A DNA stretch of 64,000 nucleotides from Mesorhizobium sp. WSM3859. Lineage in GTDB: Bacteria > Pseudomonadota > Alphaproteobacteria > Rhizobiales > Rhizobiaceae. Made by a program: the position numbers and the translations under genes. The stretch's first letter is position 1; the number at the start of each line of letters is the position of its first letter. The notes below the pieces were generated by a model, which saw nothing but the letters and a program-made list of their open reading frames with translations, ran no database searches and had not been told where the DNA came from. The stretch is from the NCBI RefSeq assembly GCF_002295065.1, contig NZ_NSGG01000021.1, positions 19,136-83,135 on the forward strand. Direction: 5' to 3'. Below, one piece after another: positions 53,975 through 62,211 of this stretch.

Positions 53975-54555
53975 CGCGGACGCCGAATTTCGTCTCATGG
54001 CGCGCCGCGATCCTGCACCGTGCCGATGACAACATCGAGCGCCTGACGCGCCAGCTCGAACGTCTGGGCGTAACCGTCCTGGTGCAGTGGAAACCGCTCG
54101 ATCTCTCCGAAACGCCGGCCGACATCGTCCTGGTCGACGCCGACCAGGGTTTTGACGATCTCTTGCCATGGGCCGGCGACGCCGCACCTGTCCCGCTGGT
54201 GGCGTTGCTCGGCTCCGAAGCGCCGGGCCGCATCGCCTGGGCGCTCGAAAAGGGCGCCGGCGCGCTCATCGCCAAGCCGGTCGTCGCCTCGTCGGTCTAT
54301 CCAGCGCTGGTGCTGGCCACCCACGCCCATCACGAGCGAACCGCCGTCAGGGCGCGCATAGCCGGTCTGGAGGAACGTCTGCGGCTGCGGCCGATCGTCC
54401 ACGACGCGATGCGCTCGATCATGGCGGCACAAGGCGGCGATGAGACCGGCGCCTATCGCACGCTCTGCCGCCTCGCCATGCAGCGCCGGCTCACCGTCGA
54501 GCACGTCGCGATAGCAATCGTCGCCGGGCACGAGCCCGTGCCGCGCGCGATGTAG
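53971..54555 (+). CDS. amiR: ANTAR-domain transcription antiterminator (AmiR/NasT-like)
   Basis: A 194-residue protein. A pseudo-receiver domain without a convincing phospho-Asp (residues 10-110, ending ALIAKPVVAS) is followed by a coiled coil (HAHHERTAVRARIAGLEERL) and the ANTAR three-helix domain (residues 132-185: IVHDAMRSIMAAQGGDETGA, YRTLCRLAMQRRLTVEHVAI). ANTAR proteins bind hairpins in leader RNA and stop terminator formation. Its natural target is the leader terminator at 52777-52825. ATGA overlap with the upstream sensor gene. Confidence 0.85.
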   Translation: MTRTPNFVSWRAAILHRADDNIERLTRQLERLGVTVLVQWKPLDLSETPADIVLVDADQGFDDLLPWAGDAAPVPLVALLGSEAPGRIAWALEKGAGALIAKPVVASSVYPALVLATHAHHERTAVRARIAGLEERLRLRPIVHDAMRSIMAAQGGDETGAYRTLCRLAMQRRLTVEHVAIAIVAGHEPVPRAM

Positions 54556-54563
54556 GCTAAGGC

Positions 54564-55412
54564 ATGCGGGTTCTGCGCGAGCTTGTAAGACGGCCTTCCG
54601 CCCTGTTCGGGCTGATCGTGGTGGTGATCGTTCTGCTGGCGGCGATCTTCGCGCCATGGATCGCCCATTTCTCGCCGGACGACCAGCTTGCCGACGGCCT
54701 GTCGCTCGAAGGCGCGCCGCTGCCGCCCGGCGGCGGTCATTTCTTCGGCACCGACACGCTCGGCCGCGACCTCTTCGCCCGCGTGCTGTTCGGCGCCCGC
54801 ACGTCACTGATCATCGGTCTCGTCGCCAACGGTGTCGCCGTCGCGATCGGATTGCTGGTTGGGCTGCTCGCCGGCTATCTGCGCGGCACCGCCGGCAATC
54901 TCCTGATGCGCTTCACCGACCTGATGATGGCGTTCCCGGCGCTGCTGCTGGCGATCGCGCTGGCCGCGCTCTTGAAGCCCAGCCTGTGGATCGTCGCCAT
55001 GGTGATCGCCCTGGTGAACTGGGTGCAGGTCGCCCGTATCGTCTACACCGAGACGCGCGGCCTTGTGGAGCGCGACTTCATCCTTGCCGAGCGGTCGCTG
55101 GGCGCCGGCAATAGCCGCATCATCGTCTTCCACATCCTGCCGCATCTGATGCCGACGGCGATCGTCTGGGGCACGCTCGGCATCGCCACCACGGTTCTGC
55201 TCGAGGCGACATTGTCGTTCCTCGGCATCGGCGTTCAGCCGCCGCAGCCCTCCTGGGGCAACATCATTTTCGAGAGCCAGAGCTACTTCCAGGATGCGCC
55301 CTGGCTGGTGTTCATCCCAGGCGCGATCATCCTTGCCACGGCGCTGTCCTTCAACCTGATCGGCGATGCGCTGCGCGACATACTCGACCCGACGCAGCGC
55401 GGGAGGCTGTGA
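54564..55412 (+). CDS. ABC transporter permease, DppC/OppC-type
   Basis: A 282-residue inner-membrane protein with about six helices. N-terminal LFGLIVVVIVLLAAIFAPWI; FGTDTLGRDLFARVLFGART is typical of DppC permeases; the EAA-type loop lies at LVERDFILAERSLGAGNSRI; conserved end LRDILDPTQRGRL. It starts 8 bases after the ANTAR gene. In this order the substrate is likely an amide or small peptide-like compound. Confidence 0.9.
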   Translation: MRVLRELVRRPSALFGLIVVVIVLLAAIFAPWIAHFSPDDQLADGLSLEGAPLPPGGGHFFGTDTLGRDLFARVLFGARTSLIIGLVANGVAVAIGLLVGLLAGYLRGTAGNLLMRFTDLMMAFPALLLAIALAALLKPSLWIVAMVIALVNWVQVARIVYTETRGLVERDFILAERSLGAGNSRIIVFHILPHLMPTAIVWGTLGIATTVLLEATLSFLGIGVQPPQPSWGNIIFESQSYFQDAPWLVFIPGAIILATALSFNLIGDALRDILDPTQRGRL

Positions 55413-55414
55413 CG

Positions 55415-56335
55415 ATGGCCTTCTTCCTCGCCCGCCGCCTCGTCCAGGCCGTGCTCATCCTGCTCGGCGTGGCAGCCATCACCTTCCTTCTGCTCTATTT
55501 CCTGCCAGCGGACCCCGCCGTGCTCATCGCCGGGCGCTCCGCGACGCCACAGATGGTGGCCGCCATCCGGCATGAGCTCGGCCTCGATCAGCCTCTGGTC
55601 ATGCAGTTCCTGCACTATGTCGGCAACCTGCTGCATGGCGATCTCGGCCGCTCCTATACGCAGAAGACCGAGGTGCTGCCGCTGATCCTGGCTCGGCTGC
55701 CGGCGACGCTGGTTCTGATGGCCGCCGGCATCGTCGTCGAGGTGGCGCTCGGCCTGACCTTCGGCATCATCGCGGCGGTCCGGCGCGGCGGCTTCGTCGA
55801 CCGCGCCATCATGATGCTCTCCTTCGTCGGTGTCTCGTCGCCGCAATTCGTCGTGGCGCTGCTGCTTCTTTACGTCTTTGCCGCCACGCTCGGCTGGTTC
55901 CCGATGTCGGGCTTCGGCACGGCAAGGCATGTCGTGTTGCCGGCGCTCACGCTCGGCGTGCTCGGCGCCGGCTGGTACGCGCGCATGGTGCGATCCGCCA
56001 TGATCGAGGTGCTGCGCCAGGACTATGTGCGCACCGCGCATGCCAAGGGTCTCAGCGGCGGCCGCGTCGTACTCGGCCATGCGCTGCCCAACGCGCTGTT
56101 GCCGATCATCGCCATGGTCGGCATCGACATCGGCCAGTTCATGAGCGGCGTGGTGGTGGTCGAGGCCGTCTATGGCTGGCCCGGCATCGGCCAGCTCGCC
56201 TGGCAGGCCATCCAGCAGGTCGACGTGCCGATCATCATGGGCGTCACCCTGGTCTCGGCCTTGGCCATCGTGCTCGGCAACCTTCTCGCCGACTTCGTCG
56301 CCCCGTTCGTCGATCCCCGCATCCGCAGCCAATAA
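55415..56335 (+). CDS. ABC transporter permease, DppB/OppB-type
   Basis: A 306-residue inner-membrane protein. ARRLVQAVLILLGVAAITFL forms helix 1; the DPAVLIAG and LGLDQPLVMQFLHYVGNLLH region matches DppB-type permeases. The cytoplasmic coupling loop is at QDYVRTAHAKGLSGGRVVLG. The ATG at 55415 has GGGAGG 8 bases upstream and is preferred over the GTG at 55409. Confidence 0.9.
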   Translation: MAFFLARRLVQAVLILLGVAAITFLLLYFLPADPAVLIAGRSATPQMVAAIRHELGLDQPLVMQFLHYVGNLLHGDLGRSYTQKTEVLPLILARLPATLVLMAAGIVVEVALGLTFGIIAAVRRGGFVDRAIMMLSFVGVSSPQFVVALLLLYVFAATLGWFPMSGFGTARHVVLPALTLGVLGAGWYARMVRSAMIEVLRQDYVRTAHAKGLSGGRVVLGHALPNALLPIIAMVGIDIGQFMSGVVVVEAVYGWPGIGQLAWQAIQQVDVPIIMGVTLVSALAIVLGNLLADFVAPFVDPRIRSQ

Positions 56336-56364
56336 CCAACAAGACCAACAGAGGAGTGAACTCA

Positions 56365-57993
56365 ATGACCAAATTCGCCAAACAGATCAGCCTCGCGGCG
56401 CTGCTTGCCGCCTCGGCCCTGGTGCCCGCCAGGCTCGCCTTCGCCGACACGCCGACCAATGGCGGCGACATCATCGTCACCTACAAGGACGACATCGCCA
56501 CGCTCGACCCCGCGATCGGCTATGACTGGCAGAACTGGTCGATGATCAATTCGCTGTTCTCGCGCCTGGTCGACTACAAACCTGGCACCACGGAACTCGG
56601 ACCGTCGCTTGCCGACAGTTACGACGTATCCGACGACGGCAAGGTCTATACGTTCAAGCTGCATCCCGGCGTCAAGTTCACCAACGGCCGCGCGGTGACG
56701 GCGGCGGACGTCAAATGGTCGATCGAGCGCGCCGTCAATCCGAAGACGCAAGGTCCAGGCGCCGGCTTCTTCCACTCGATCGTGGGCGCCGACAAGATGA
56801 CGGCCGGCGCCGCCGACACGATGGACGGCATCACCGCGGTGGACGACCATACGGTGAAGTTCACGCTTTCGCAGCCCGACGCCACCTTCCTCAACGTGCT
56901 GGCGCTCAACTTCGCTTCCGTCGTGCCGAAGGAGGCGGTGGAAGCCGCCGGTGGCGACTTCGGCAAGCATCCAGTCGGCTCGGGCGCATTCACGCTGAAG
57001 GAATGGACGATCGGCCAGCGCCTCGTCTTCGTGAAGAACCCCGACTATTTCATCAAGGAGCGTCCGCATGTCGACAGCTTCACGATCGAGGTCGGCCAGG
57101 AGCCGCTGGTGGCGCTTTTGCGCCTGCAGAAGGGCGAGGTCGACATTGCCGGCGACGGCATCCCCCCGGCGAAATATCTGGAGATGAAGAAGTCGCCCGA
57201 GTTCGAGGGCATGATCGTCGACCGCCAACAGCTGGAAACCAGCTACGTCACTTTGAACACGCAAGTAAAACCCTTCGACAACGTCAAGGTGCGGCAGGCC
57301 GTCAACATGGCCATCAACAAGGACCGCATCGTGCGGATCATCAACGGCCGCGCCACGCCGGCCAGCCAGGTGCTGCCGCCGCTGATGCCGGGCTATGACC
57401 AGAACTACAAGGGCTATGCCTACGATCCCGAAAAGGCCAAGGCGCTGCTTGCCGAGGCCGGATTGAAGGACGGCTTCTCGACCCAGATCTACACCTCCAA
57501 CACCGATCCGCAGCCGCGTATCACGCAGGCGATCCAGCAGGATCTGGCGGCGATCGGCGTCAAGGCCGAGATCAAGGCGGTGGCCAATCCGAACGTGATT
57601 GCCGCTGGCGGCACGCAGGGCCAGGCGCCCATGGTCTGGTCCGGCGGGCTTGGCTGGATCGCCGACTTCCCGGATCCGTCCGACTTCTATGGGCCAATCC
57701 TCGGCTGCGGCAGCGCGGTTGCCGGCGGCTGGAACTGGTCCTGGTATTGCAACAAGGACATCGACGCCCGCGCCCAGGCCGCCGACGCCATGCCGGTGCC
57801 GGCCAAGGCCGAGGAGCGCAACAAGGCCTGGGCGCAGATCTTCACCGACATCCAGACCAATGACGCGCCCTGGATCCCGGTTTTCAACGAACGCCGCGTG
57901 GTGGCCAAGTCCAAGCGCATGGGCGGACCGGACGAGATCTACATCGATCCGACCCGCGTCGTCGACTACGAAGCGATCTATGTAAACAAATAG
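56365..57993 (+). CDS. ABC transporter substrate-binding protein, family 5 (DppA/OppA-like)
   Basis: A 542-residue protein with a Sec signal peptide (TKFAKQISLAALLAASALVP, cleavage near AFA-DTP). The SBP_bac_5 body follows: NGGDIIVTYKDDIATLDPAI, DGKVYTFKLHPGVKFTNGRA, GSGAFTLKEWTIGQRLVFVK. It captures the substrate in the periplasm for the two permeases. AGAGGAG precedes the ATG at 56365 by 8 bases, selecting it over the in-frame GTG at 56356. A strong hairpin after the stop may raise its mRNA stability. Confidence 0.92.
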   Translation: MTKFAKQISLAALLAASALVPARLAFADTPTNGGDIIVTYKDDIATLDPAIGYDWQNWSMINSLFSRLVDYKPGTTELGPSLADSYDVSDDGKVYTFKLHPGVKFTNGRAVTAADVKWSIERAVNPKTQGPGAGFFHSIVGADKMTAGAADTMDGITAVDDHTVKFTLSQPDATFLNVLALNFASVVPKEAVEAAGGDFGKHPVGSGAFTLKEWTIGQRLVFVKNPDYFIKERPHVDSFTIEVGQEPLVALLRLQKGEVDIAGDGIPPAKYLEMKKSPEFEGMIVDRQQLETSYVTLNTQVKPFDNVKVRQAVNMAINKDRIVRIINGRATPASQVLPPLMPGYDQNYKGYAYDPEKAKALLAEAGLKDGFSTQIYTSNTDPQPRITQAIQQDLAAIGVKAEIKAVANPNVIAAGGTQGQAPMVWSGGLGWIADFPDPSDFYGPILGCGSAVAGGWNWSWYCNKDIDARAQAADAMPVPAKAEERNKAWAQIFTDIQTNDAPWIPVFNERRVVAKSKRMGGPDEIYIDPTRVVDYEAIYVNK

Positions 57994-58008
57994 GCCGTCT
58001 CATTTCCT

Positions 58009-58033
58009 GGCGGCGGGCGCTCGGCCCGCCGCC
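58009..58033 (+). promoter_or_regulatory. Intercistronic GC hairpin after the binding-protein gene
   Basis: A 10-bp perfect stem (GGCGGCGGGC / GCCCGCCGCC) with a 5-base loop and no T-run. Such hairpins commonly protect the upstream binding-protein mRNA from 3' decay, giving more binding protein than permease. Confidence 0.65.
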
Positions 58034-58097
58034 GGCCGCCCTTCAATGATGCCGCCGAACGGGAGGGCGGCTTGCCAAGAACAAACGAGAAGCAACC

Positions 58098-59042
58098 ATG
58101 TGCGTGAAGTGCGACTACACCATCCATCGCGCCAGCCACCATTTCGGCTGGAACCGCGATTTCGAACCGGTCCTGACAGCCAGGCCGGGTTCGACCATCC
58201 ATTTCGAATGCCTCGACTCCTCCGGCGGACAGTTTGACGCGAGCTCCACCGTCGAGCATGTCCCAACCCTGGATTTCGACAAGGTCAACCCGGTGACCGG
58301 GCCGGTCTATGTCGAGGGGGCCATGCCCGGCGATGCGCTGAAGATCACGCTGCGCCATTTCGAACCGTCGGGCCTCGGCTGGACCGCCAACATTCCTGGC
58401 TTCGGCCTGCTCGCCGACCAGTTCACGGAGCCGGCGCTGCACATCTGGAAATATGACGCCGCCTTGATGGCGCCGGCGCTCTATGGTCCGGGCGGGCGCG
58501 TGCCGCTGAAACCCTTCGCCGGCACGATCGGCGTGGCGCCGGCCGAACCCGGCCTGCATTCTGTCGTGCCGCCTCGCCGTGTCGGCGGCAATCTCGACAT
58601 TCGCGACCTTGCGGCCGGCACCACGCTCTATCTCCCGGTTGAGGTCGAGGGGGCGCTGTTCTCGATCGGCGATACCCACGCCGCCCAAGGGGATGGCGAG
58701 GTTTGCGGCACGGCGATCGAGAGCCGCATGGACGTCGAGGCGACGATCGAGCTGATCAAGTATGCGCGGCTGGAAAGTCCGCGCTTCACCACGCCGGGGC
58801 CGGTGACCCGCCATCTCGACGAGGCCGGCTACGAGGTCACCACTGGCGTCGGACCGGACCTGATGACCGCGGCGCGCGAAAGCGTCATGCGCATGGTCGA
58901 CCTGCTTGCCGCCGACCATGGGCTGAAGCCGGTCGACGCCTACATGCTCTGCTCGGTCTGCGGCGACCTGCGCATCAGCGAGATCGTCGACATGCCGAAC
59001 TGGGTCGTCTCGTTCTATTTCCCAAGAATCGTCTTCAACTGA
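58098..59042 (+). CDS. Acetamidase/formamidase
   Basis: A 314-residue FmdA/AmdA-family enzyme. Visible motifs: HFGWNRDFEPVLTARPGSTI, GPVYVEGAMPGDALKITLRH, PPRRVGGNLDIRDLAAGTTL, and GDTHAAQGDGEVCGTAIES, the conserved metal-binding and catalytic region. It hydrolyses acetamide or formamide to the acid and ammonia. It lacks a signal peptide, so it acts in the cytosol on imported amide. It sits between the binding protein and the ATPase, and its stop overlaps the ATPase start. Confidence 0.9.
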   Translation: MCVKCDYTIHRASHHFGWNRDFEPVLTARPGSTIHFECLDSSGGQFDASSTVEHVPTLDFDKVNPVTGPVYVEGAMPGDALKITLRHFEPSGLGWTANIPGFGLLADQFTEPALHIWKYDAALMAPALYGPGGRVPLKPFAGTIGVAPAEPGLHSVVPPRRVGGNLDIRDLAAGTTLYLPVEVEGALFSIGDTHAAQGDGEVCGTAIESRMDVEATIELIKYARLESPRFTTPGPVTRHLDEAGYEVTTGVGPDLMTAARESVMRMVDLLAADHGLKPVDAYMLCSVCGDLRISEIVDMPNWVVSFYFPRIVFN

Positions 59043-60748
59043 TGGCAGACCATTTGAGGTCAGGCGATTCCCGACGCATGCCAGATGCCGTCCTGGCCGT
59101 AGAAAACCTGTCGGTCGACGCGCTGACGCCTGAGGGCGCAAGGCGCGTCATCGACGGGATCAGCTTTGCGCTGTCGCCGGGCGAGACGCTCTGCCTAGCC
59201 GGCGAGTCCGGTTCAGGCAAATCAGTGACGGCGCTCTCGATCATGCGCCTGTTGCCGCGCGCCTCGTTGCGCATCGCCGGCGGCGACATCAGGCTCGAAC
59301 GCCAGAGCCTTCCGCGCCTGCACGAACGCGCCATGCGCGACGTGAGGGGCGGGGAGATCGCGATGATCTTCCAGGAGCCGATGACGTCACTCAACCCTGT
59401 CCACTCGATCGGCGCGCAACTGACCGAAGCGATCCGGATCCATCAAGGAGCAGAAGGCTCAAGCATCCAAAAGCGTGCCCTCGACATGCTGGATGTCGTC
59501 CAAGTCAGCGACCCGGTGCGGCGCATGAAGCAATATCCGCACGAGCTTTCCGGCGGAATGCGCCAGCGCGTCATGATCGCCATGGCGCTTTCATGCCGAC
59601 CGAAAGTGCTTCTGGCTGACGAGCCGACCACGGCGCTCGACGTCACCGTGCAGGCGCAGATCCTCAAGCTGATGCGCGAGCTGAAGCGCGAATTTGGCAC
59701 CGCCATCATCCTCATCACTCATGATATGGGCGTCGTCGCCGAGATGGCCGACCGGGTGGCAGTCATGCGCGATGGACGGATTGTCGAGGCTGGCCCCGTG
59801 CTCGACATCTTCGAGCGGCCGCAGGCCGGCTACACGCGCGAACTGCTCGCTGCCGTGCCGCGCCTCGGTGCATTCGCGGGGACCGATGCGCCGCCTCGCG
59901 TCACGGCCACCGCTCGGCCAACGGCACCTAACGACGCCGCCCCGGTGCTTTCAGTGAAGAACCTCGTCGTCGACTATGGCGCTTCTGCCAACCTCTTCCG
60001 CCGCGGCGCCTCGGAGGCGCCGGCGGTGCAGGATGTCTCCTTCGACATCAGGCTAGGCCGGACGCTCGGCCTCGTTGGCGAAAGCGGCTCGGGAAAGTCC
60101 ACTACCGGCAAAGCCGTGCTCGGCCTTGTCCCTTTCACGGGCTCCGTGTCTATCGGCGACACCTCCATTCACGGCCTCTCGGCGAGTGCGATGCGGCCGG
60201 TGCGGCGCGCCGCACAGATGATCTTCCAGGACCCTTACGCCTCGCTCGACCCGCGCATGACCGTGGGCGCGGCGATCGCCGAGCCGCTCGTCATTCACGG
60301 CATTGGCGCCAAGGGCGAGCGGCGCGAGCGCGTGGCCTCGCTTCTGGCGCGCGTCGGGCTCGAAGCAGATCATGCCGCGCGCTATCCACACGAATTTTCC
60401 GGCGGCCAGCGCCAGCGCATCTGCATCGCGCGCGCCCTGGCGCTCCAGCCGAAGCTGATCGTCGCCGACGAAAGCGTCGCAGCGCTCGACGTGTCGGTCA
60501 GGGCGCGTGTGCTCGACCTAATGCTGGAGCTGCAGGAGACGCTCGGGCTTGCCTATCTCTTCATCTCGCACGACATGGCGGTGGTCGAACGCATGAGCCA
60601 TGACGTCGCCGTCATGCGCGCCGGCCGCATCGTCGAGGCTGGCTCCCGCCGCGCAGTGCTGTCGGCGCCTCGCGAGGAGTACACGCGCGAATTGATCGCG
60701 GCTGTGCCCATACCGAATCCGCGCGTTGCAAACCCACAGGGGTGGTGA
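59042..60748 (+). CDS. ABC transporter ATPase with two fused nucleotide-binding domains (DppD-DppF type)
   Basis: A 568-residue protein with two complete ATPase domains. Domain 1: Walker A GESGSGKS, signature LSGGMRQR, Walker B VLLADEPTT. Domain 2: Walker A GESGSGKST, signature FSGGQRQR, Walker B LIVADESVAALD. The fusion is like GsiA/YejF. The start at 59042 overlaps the amidase stop (TGATG). The second Walker B has Glu-Ser instead of Glu-Pro, still with the catalytic Glu. It energises the two permeases. Confidence 0.92.
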   Translation: MADHLRSGDSRRMPDAVLAVENLSVDALTPEGARRVIDGISFALSPGETLCLAGESGSGKSVTALSIMRLLPRASLRIAGGDIRLERQSLPRLHERAMRDVRGGEIAMIFQEPMTSLNPVHSIGAQLTEAIRIHQGAEGSSIQKRALDMLDVVQVSDPVRRMKQYPHELSGGMRQRVMIAMALSCRPKVLLADEPTTALDVTVQAQILKLMRELKREFGTAIILITHDMGVVAEMADRVAVMRDGRIVEAGPVLDIFERPQAGYTRELLAAVPRLGAFAGTDAPPRVTATARPTAPNDAAPVLSVKNLVVDYGASANLFRRGASEAPAVQDVSFDIRLGRTLGLVGESGSGKSTTGKAVLGLVPFTGSVSIGDTSIHGLSASAMRPVRRAAQMIFQDPYASLDPRMTVGAAIAEPLVIHGIGAKGERRERVASLLARVGLEADHAARYPHEFSGGQRQRICIARALALQPKLIVADESVAALDVSVRARVLDLMLELQETLGLAYLFISHDMAVVERMSHDVAVMRAGRIVEAGSRRAVLSAPREEYTRELIAAVPIPNPRVANPQGW

Positions 60749-61454
60749 TACCTCGATTGCTGATATCTTCGTCGCTAAAACAGAAGCCGACTTTCCGCTT
60801 GCGGTCCCCCAACAACCCAGCAAAAAAGTTTGGCCATCACGAGCTCACCGCTCCTGATCGCCGCGCATGGAAGGCGGGTAAAGAGGTCGGAACGAAACGC
60901 CCGCTGAAACCTCGACAGATATGGGCGATCCGATTTTTTCTCGATCGAGAGCGGCGATTGCGCGATCAAGCCCTCTTCGATCTCGCAATCGACAGCAAGT
61001 TGCGCGGCTGCGACCTAGTCAAGATCAAGACCGGCACCTTGGTTGTCGGGTCGGAAATTCGGACCCGCGCGATCGTCGTGCAACAGAAGACAGGGCGACC
61101 GGTGCAGTTCGAGTTGATGAGCGATTCCCGTTCCAGCCTTCTCGCATGACTGGAGCGGCGCGGTGGCACCGTCGACGACTATGCGTTCCCAAGCCGAATC
61201 GACCTAAACCGTCACATGAGCAGGAGGCAGTATGCCCGCCTCATGGACGAGTGGGTCGTGGCAGTCGGACTTCGACCTCAGGAATACGGGCGCATTCGCT
61301 GCGGCGTACCAAAGCCTCCATCATCTACAAAGTGACCGGTAACCCGCGCGCGGTCCAGATTTTGCTGGGCCACACCAAGATCGGGAACACAGTTCGGTAT
61401 CTCGGAGTCGACGTAGAAGATGCCCTCGAGCTAGCCGAGGCGACGGAGGTCTGA
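60742..61454 (+). pseudogene. Broken tyrosine recombinase (phage-type integrase)
   Basis: The first frame carries RQIWAIRFFLDRERRLRDQA and DLAIDSKLRGCDLVKI with the first catalytic Arg. It is cut by TGA 61147-61149 where Trp is likely (TGG to TGA), then continues in frame (LERRGGTVDDYAFPSR) and shifts by one base before HSLRRTKASIIYKVTGNPRA, ILLGHTKIGNTVRYLGVDVE, which holds the H-x-x-R, second His and catalytic Tyr. All catalytic residues are still spelled out, but the gene needs one stop and one shift repaired. It may mark an old integration event next to the amide operon. Confidence 0.8.
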
Positions 61455-62211
61455 CTGGAAGCGGCTCTACCGTCTCAGTGGGGCCGCGAAGCGCCTCATG
61501 CCAGTCGTTGCTACGAGCGTCGCCAATCACTCAAAACGGACATTGCCGGAAAGGCCCAAGGCCGGGCGATCACCGCATAGGTTAAGACGGCCGGGATAGC
61601 TCGTAGGATGGCAAGCGTCAGACAGCTTGGGCCTCTCTAGGCCGGAAAAAACATGAACGGAAGCGTGGCCGCTTCTGGTGGTTGGATCGCATCCGCAAGA
61701 TCCCTGCGATTGGATGCGAATCCCCGGACGGACGCCGGCTCTCCACAAGCTGTAAATCAATTGCACGTCATGCGGCCCGACCGGCCAATATCGCGCCGAC
61801 TATCCTCCGTCGAATGTAGATTACTCGCATTTTAATAAAGTTTCGTCATTAACTCTTACGAGATGAGGCCGTTGACGGACAATGCGGAAGGGTTAATAAT
61901 CTCTTACACGGGTAGCGTTAATTTCTCCTGACTGGCAACAACGAGTTACGGCGCTACCGTGGGGTTGGGGAAAACGCGACGGCGGCATCTATAGCCGTTG
62001 TGGAGAGAGTTATTGAGCTATAACTGCTTGTGGATCGTCGCGCACGCTGGCCATTGGCGAGCTGGAGCGAGGGGTTGTTGCTCGCCGACTGACCATTCTC
62101 ACCTCACGTAGTTCGGCGCCGGTTGCTTAGCGCATTCGGCGTGGGTTGTTGGTCGTCTCCAAACGGCCGACGGGGTCAGACGCACCTGCGTCCGCAGGGA
62201 GGGAGAATTAG
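61455..62211. other. Promoter region of the large adhesin gene
   Basis: About 760 bases without a gene. The part 61830-62000 is AT-rich compared with the rest and likely holds the adhesin promoter. GGGAGGGAG at 62197-62205 is its ribosome-binding site. Confidence 0.5.

Noticed and set aside
52571..54187. Open minus-strand frame of about 540 codons opposite the AmiC-like gene
   Set aside because: Shadow of the real plus-strand gene; no motifs, composition unlike real proteins.
55283..56365. Open minus-strand frame of about 360 codons opposite the DppB-type permease
   Set aside because: Extremely His/Asp/Glu-rich composition typical of antisense frames in GC-rich genes. The plus strand encodes a clear permease.
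57978..59141. Open minus-strand frame of about 390 codons opposite the formamidase
   Set aside because: Antisense shadow; the plus-strand product has clear FmdA/AmdA motifs.
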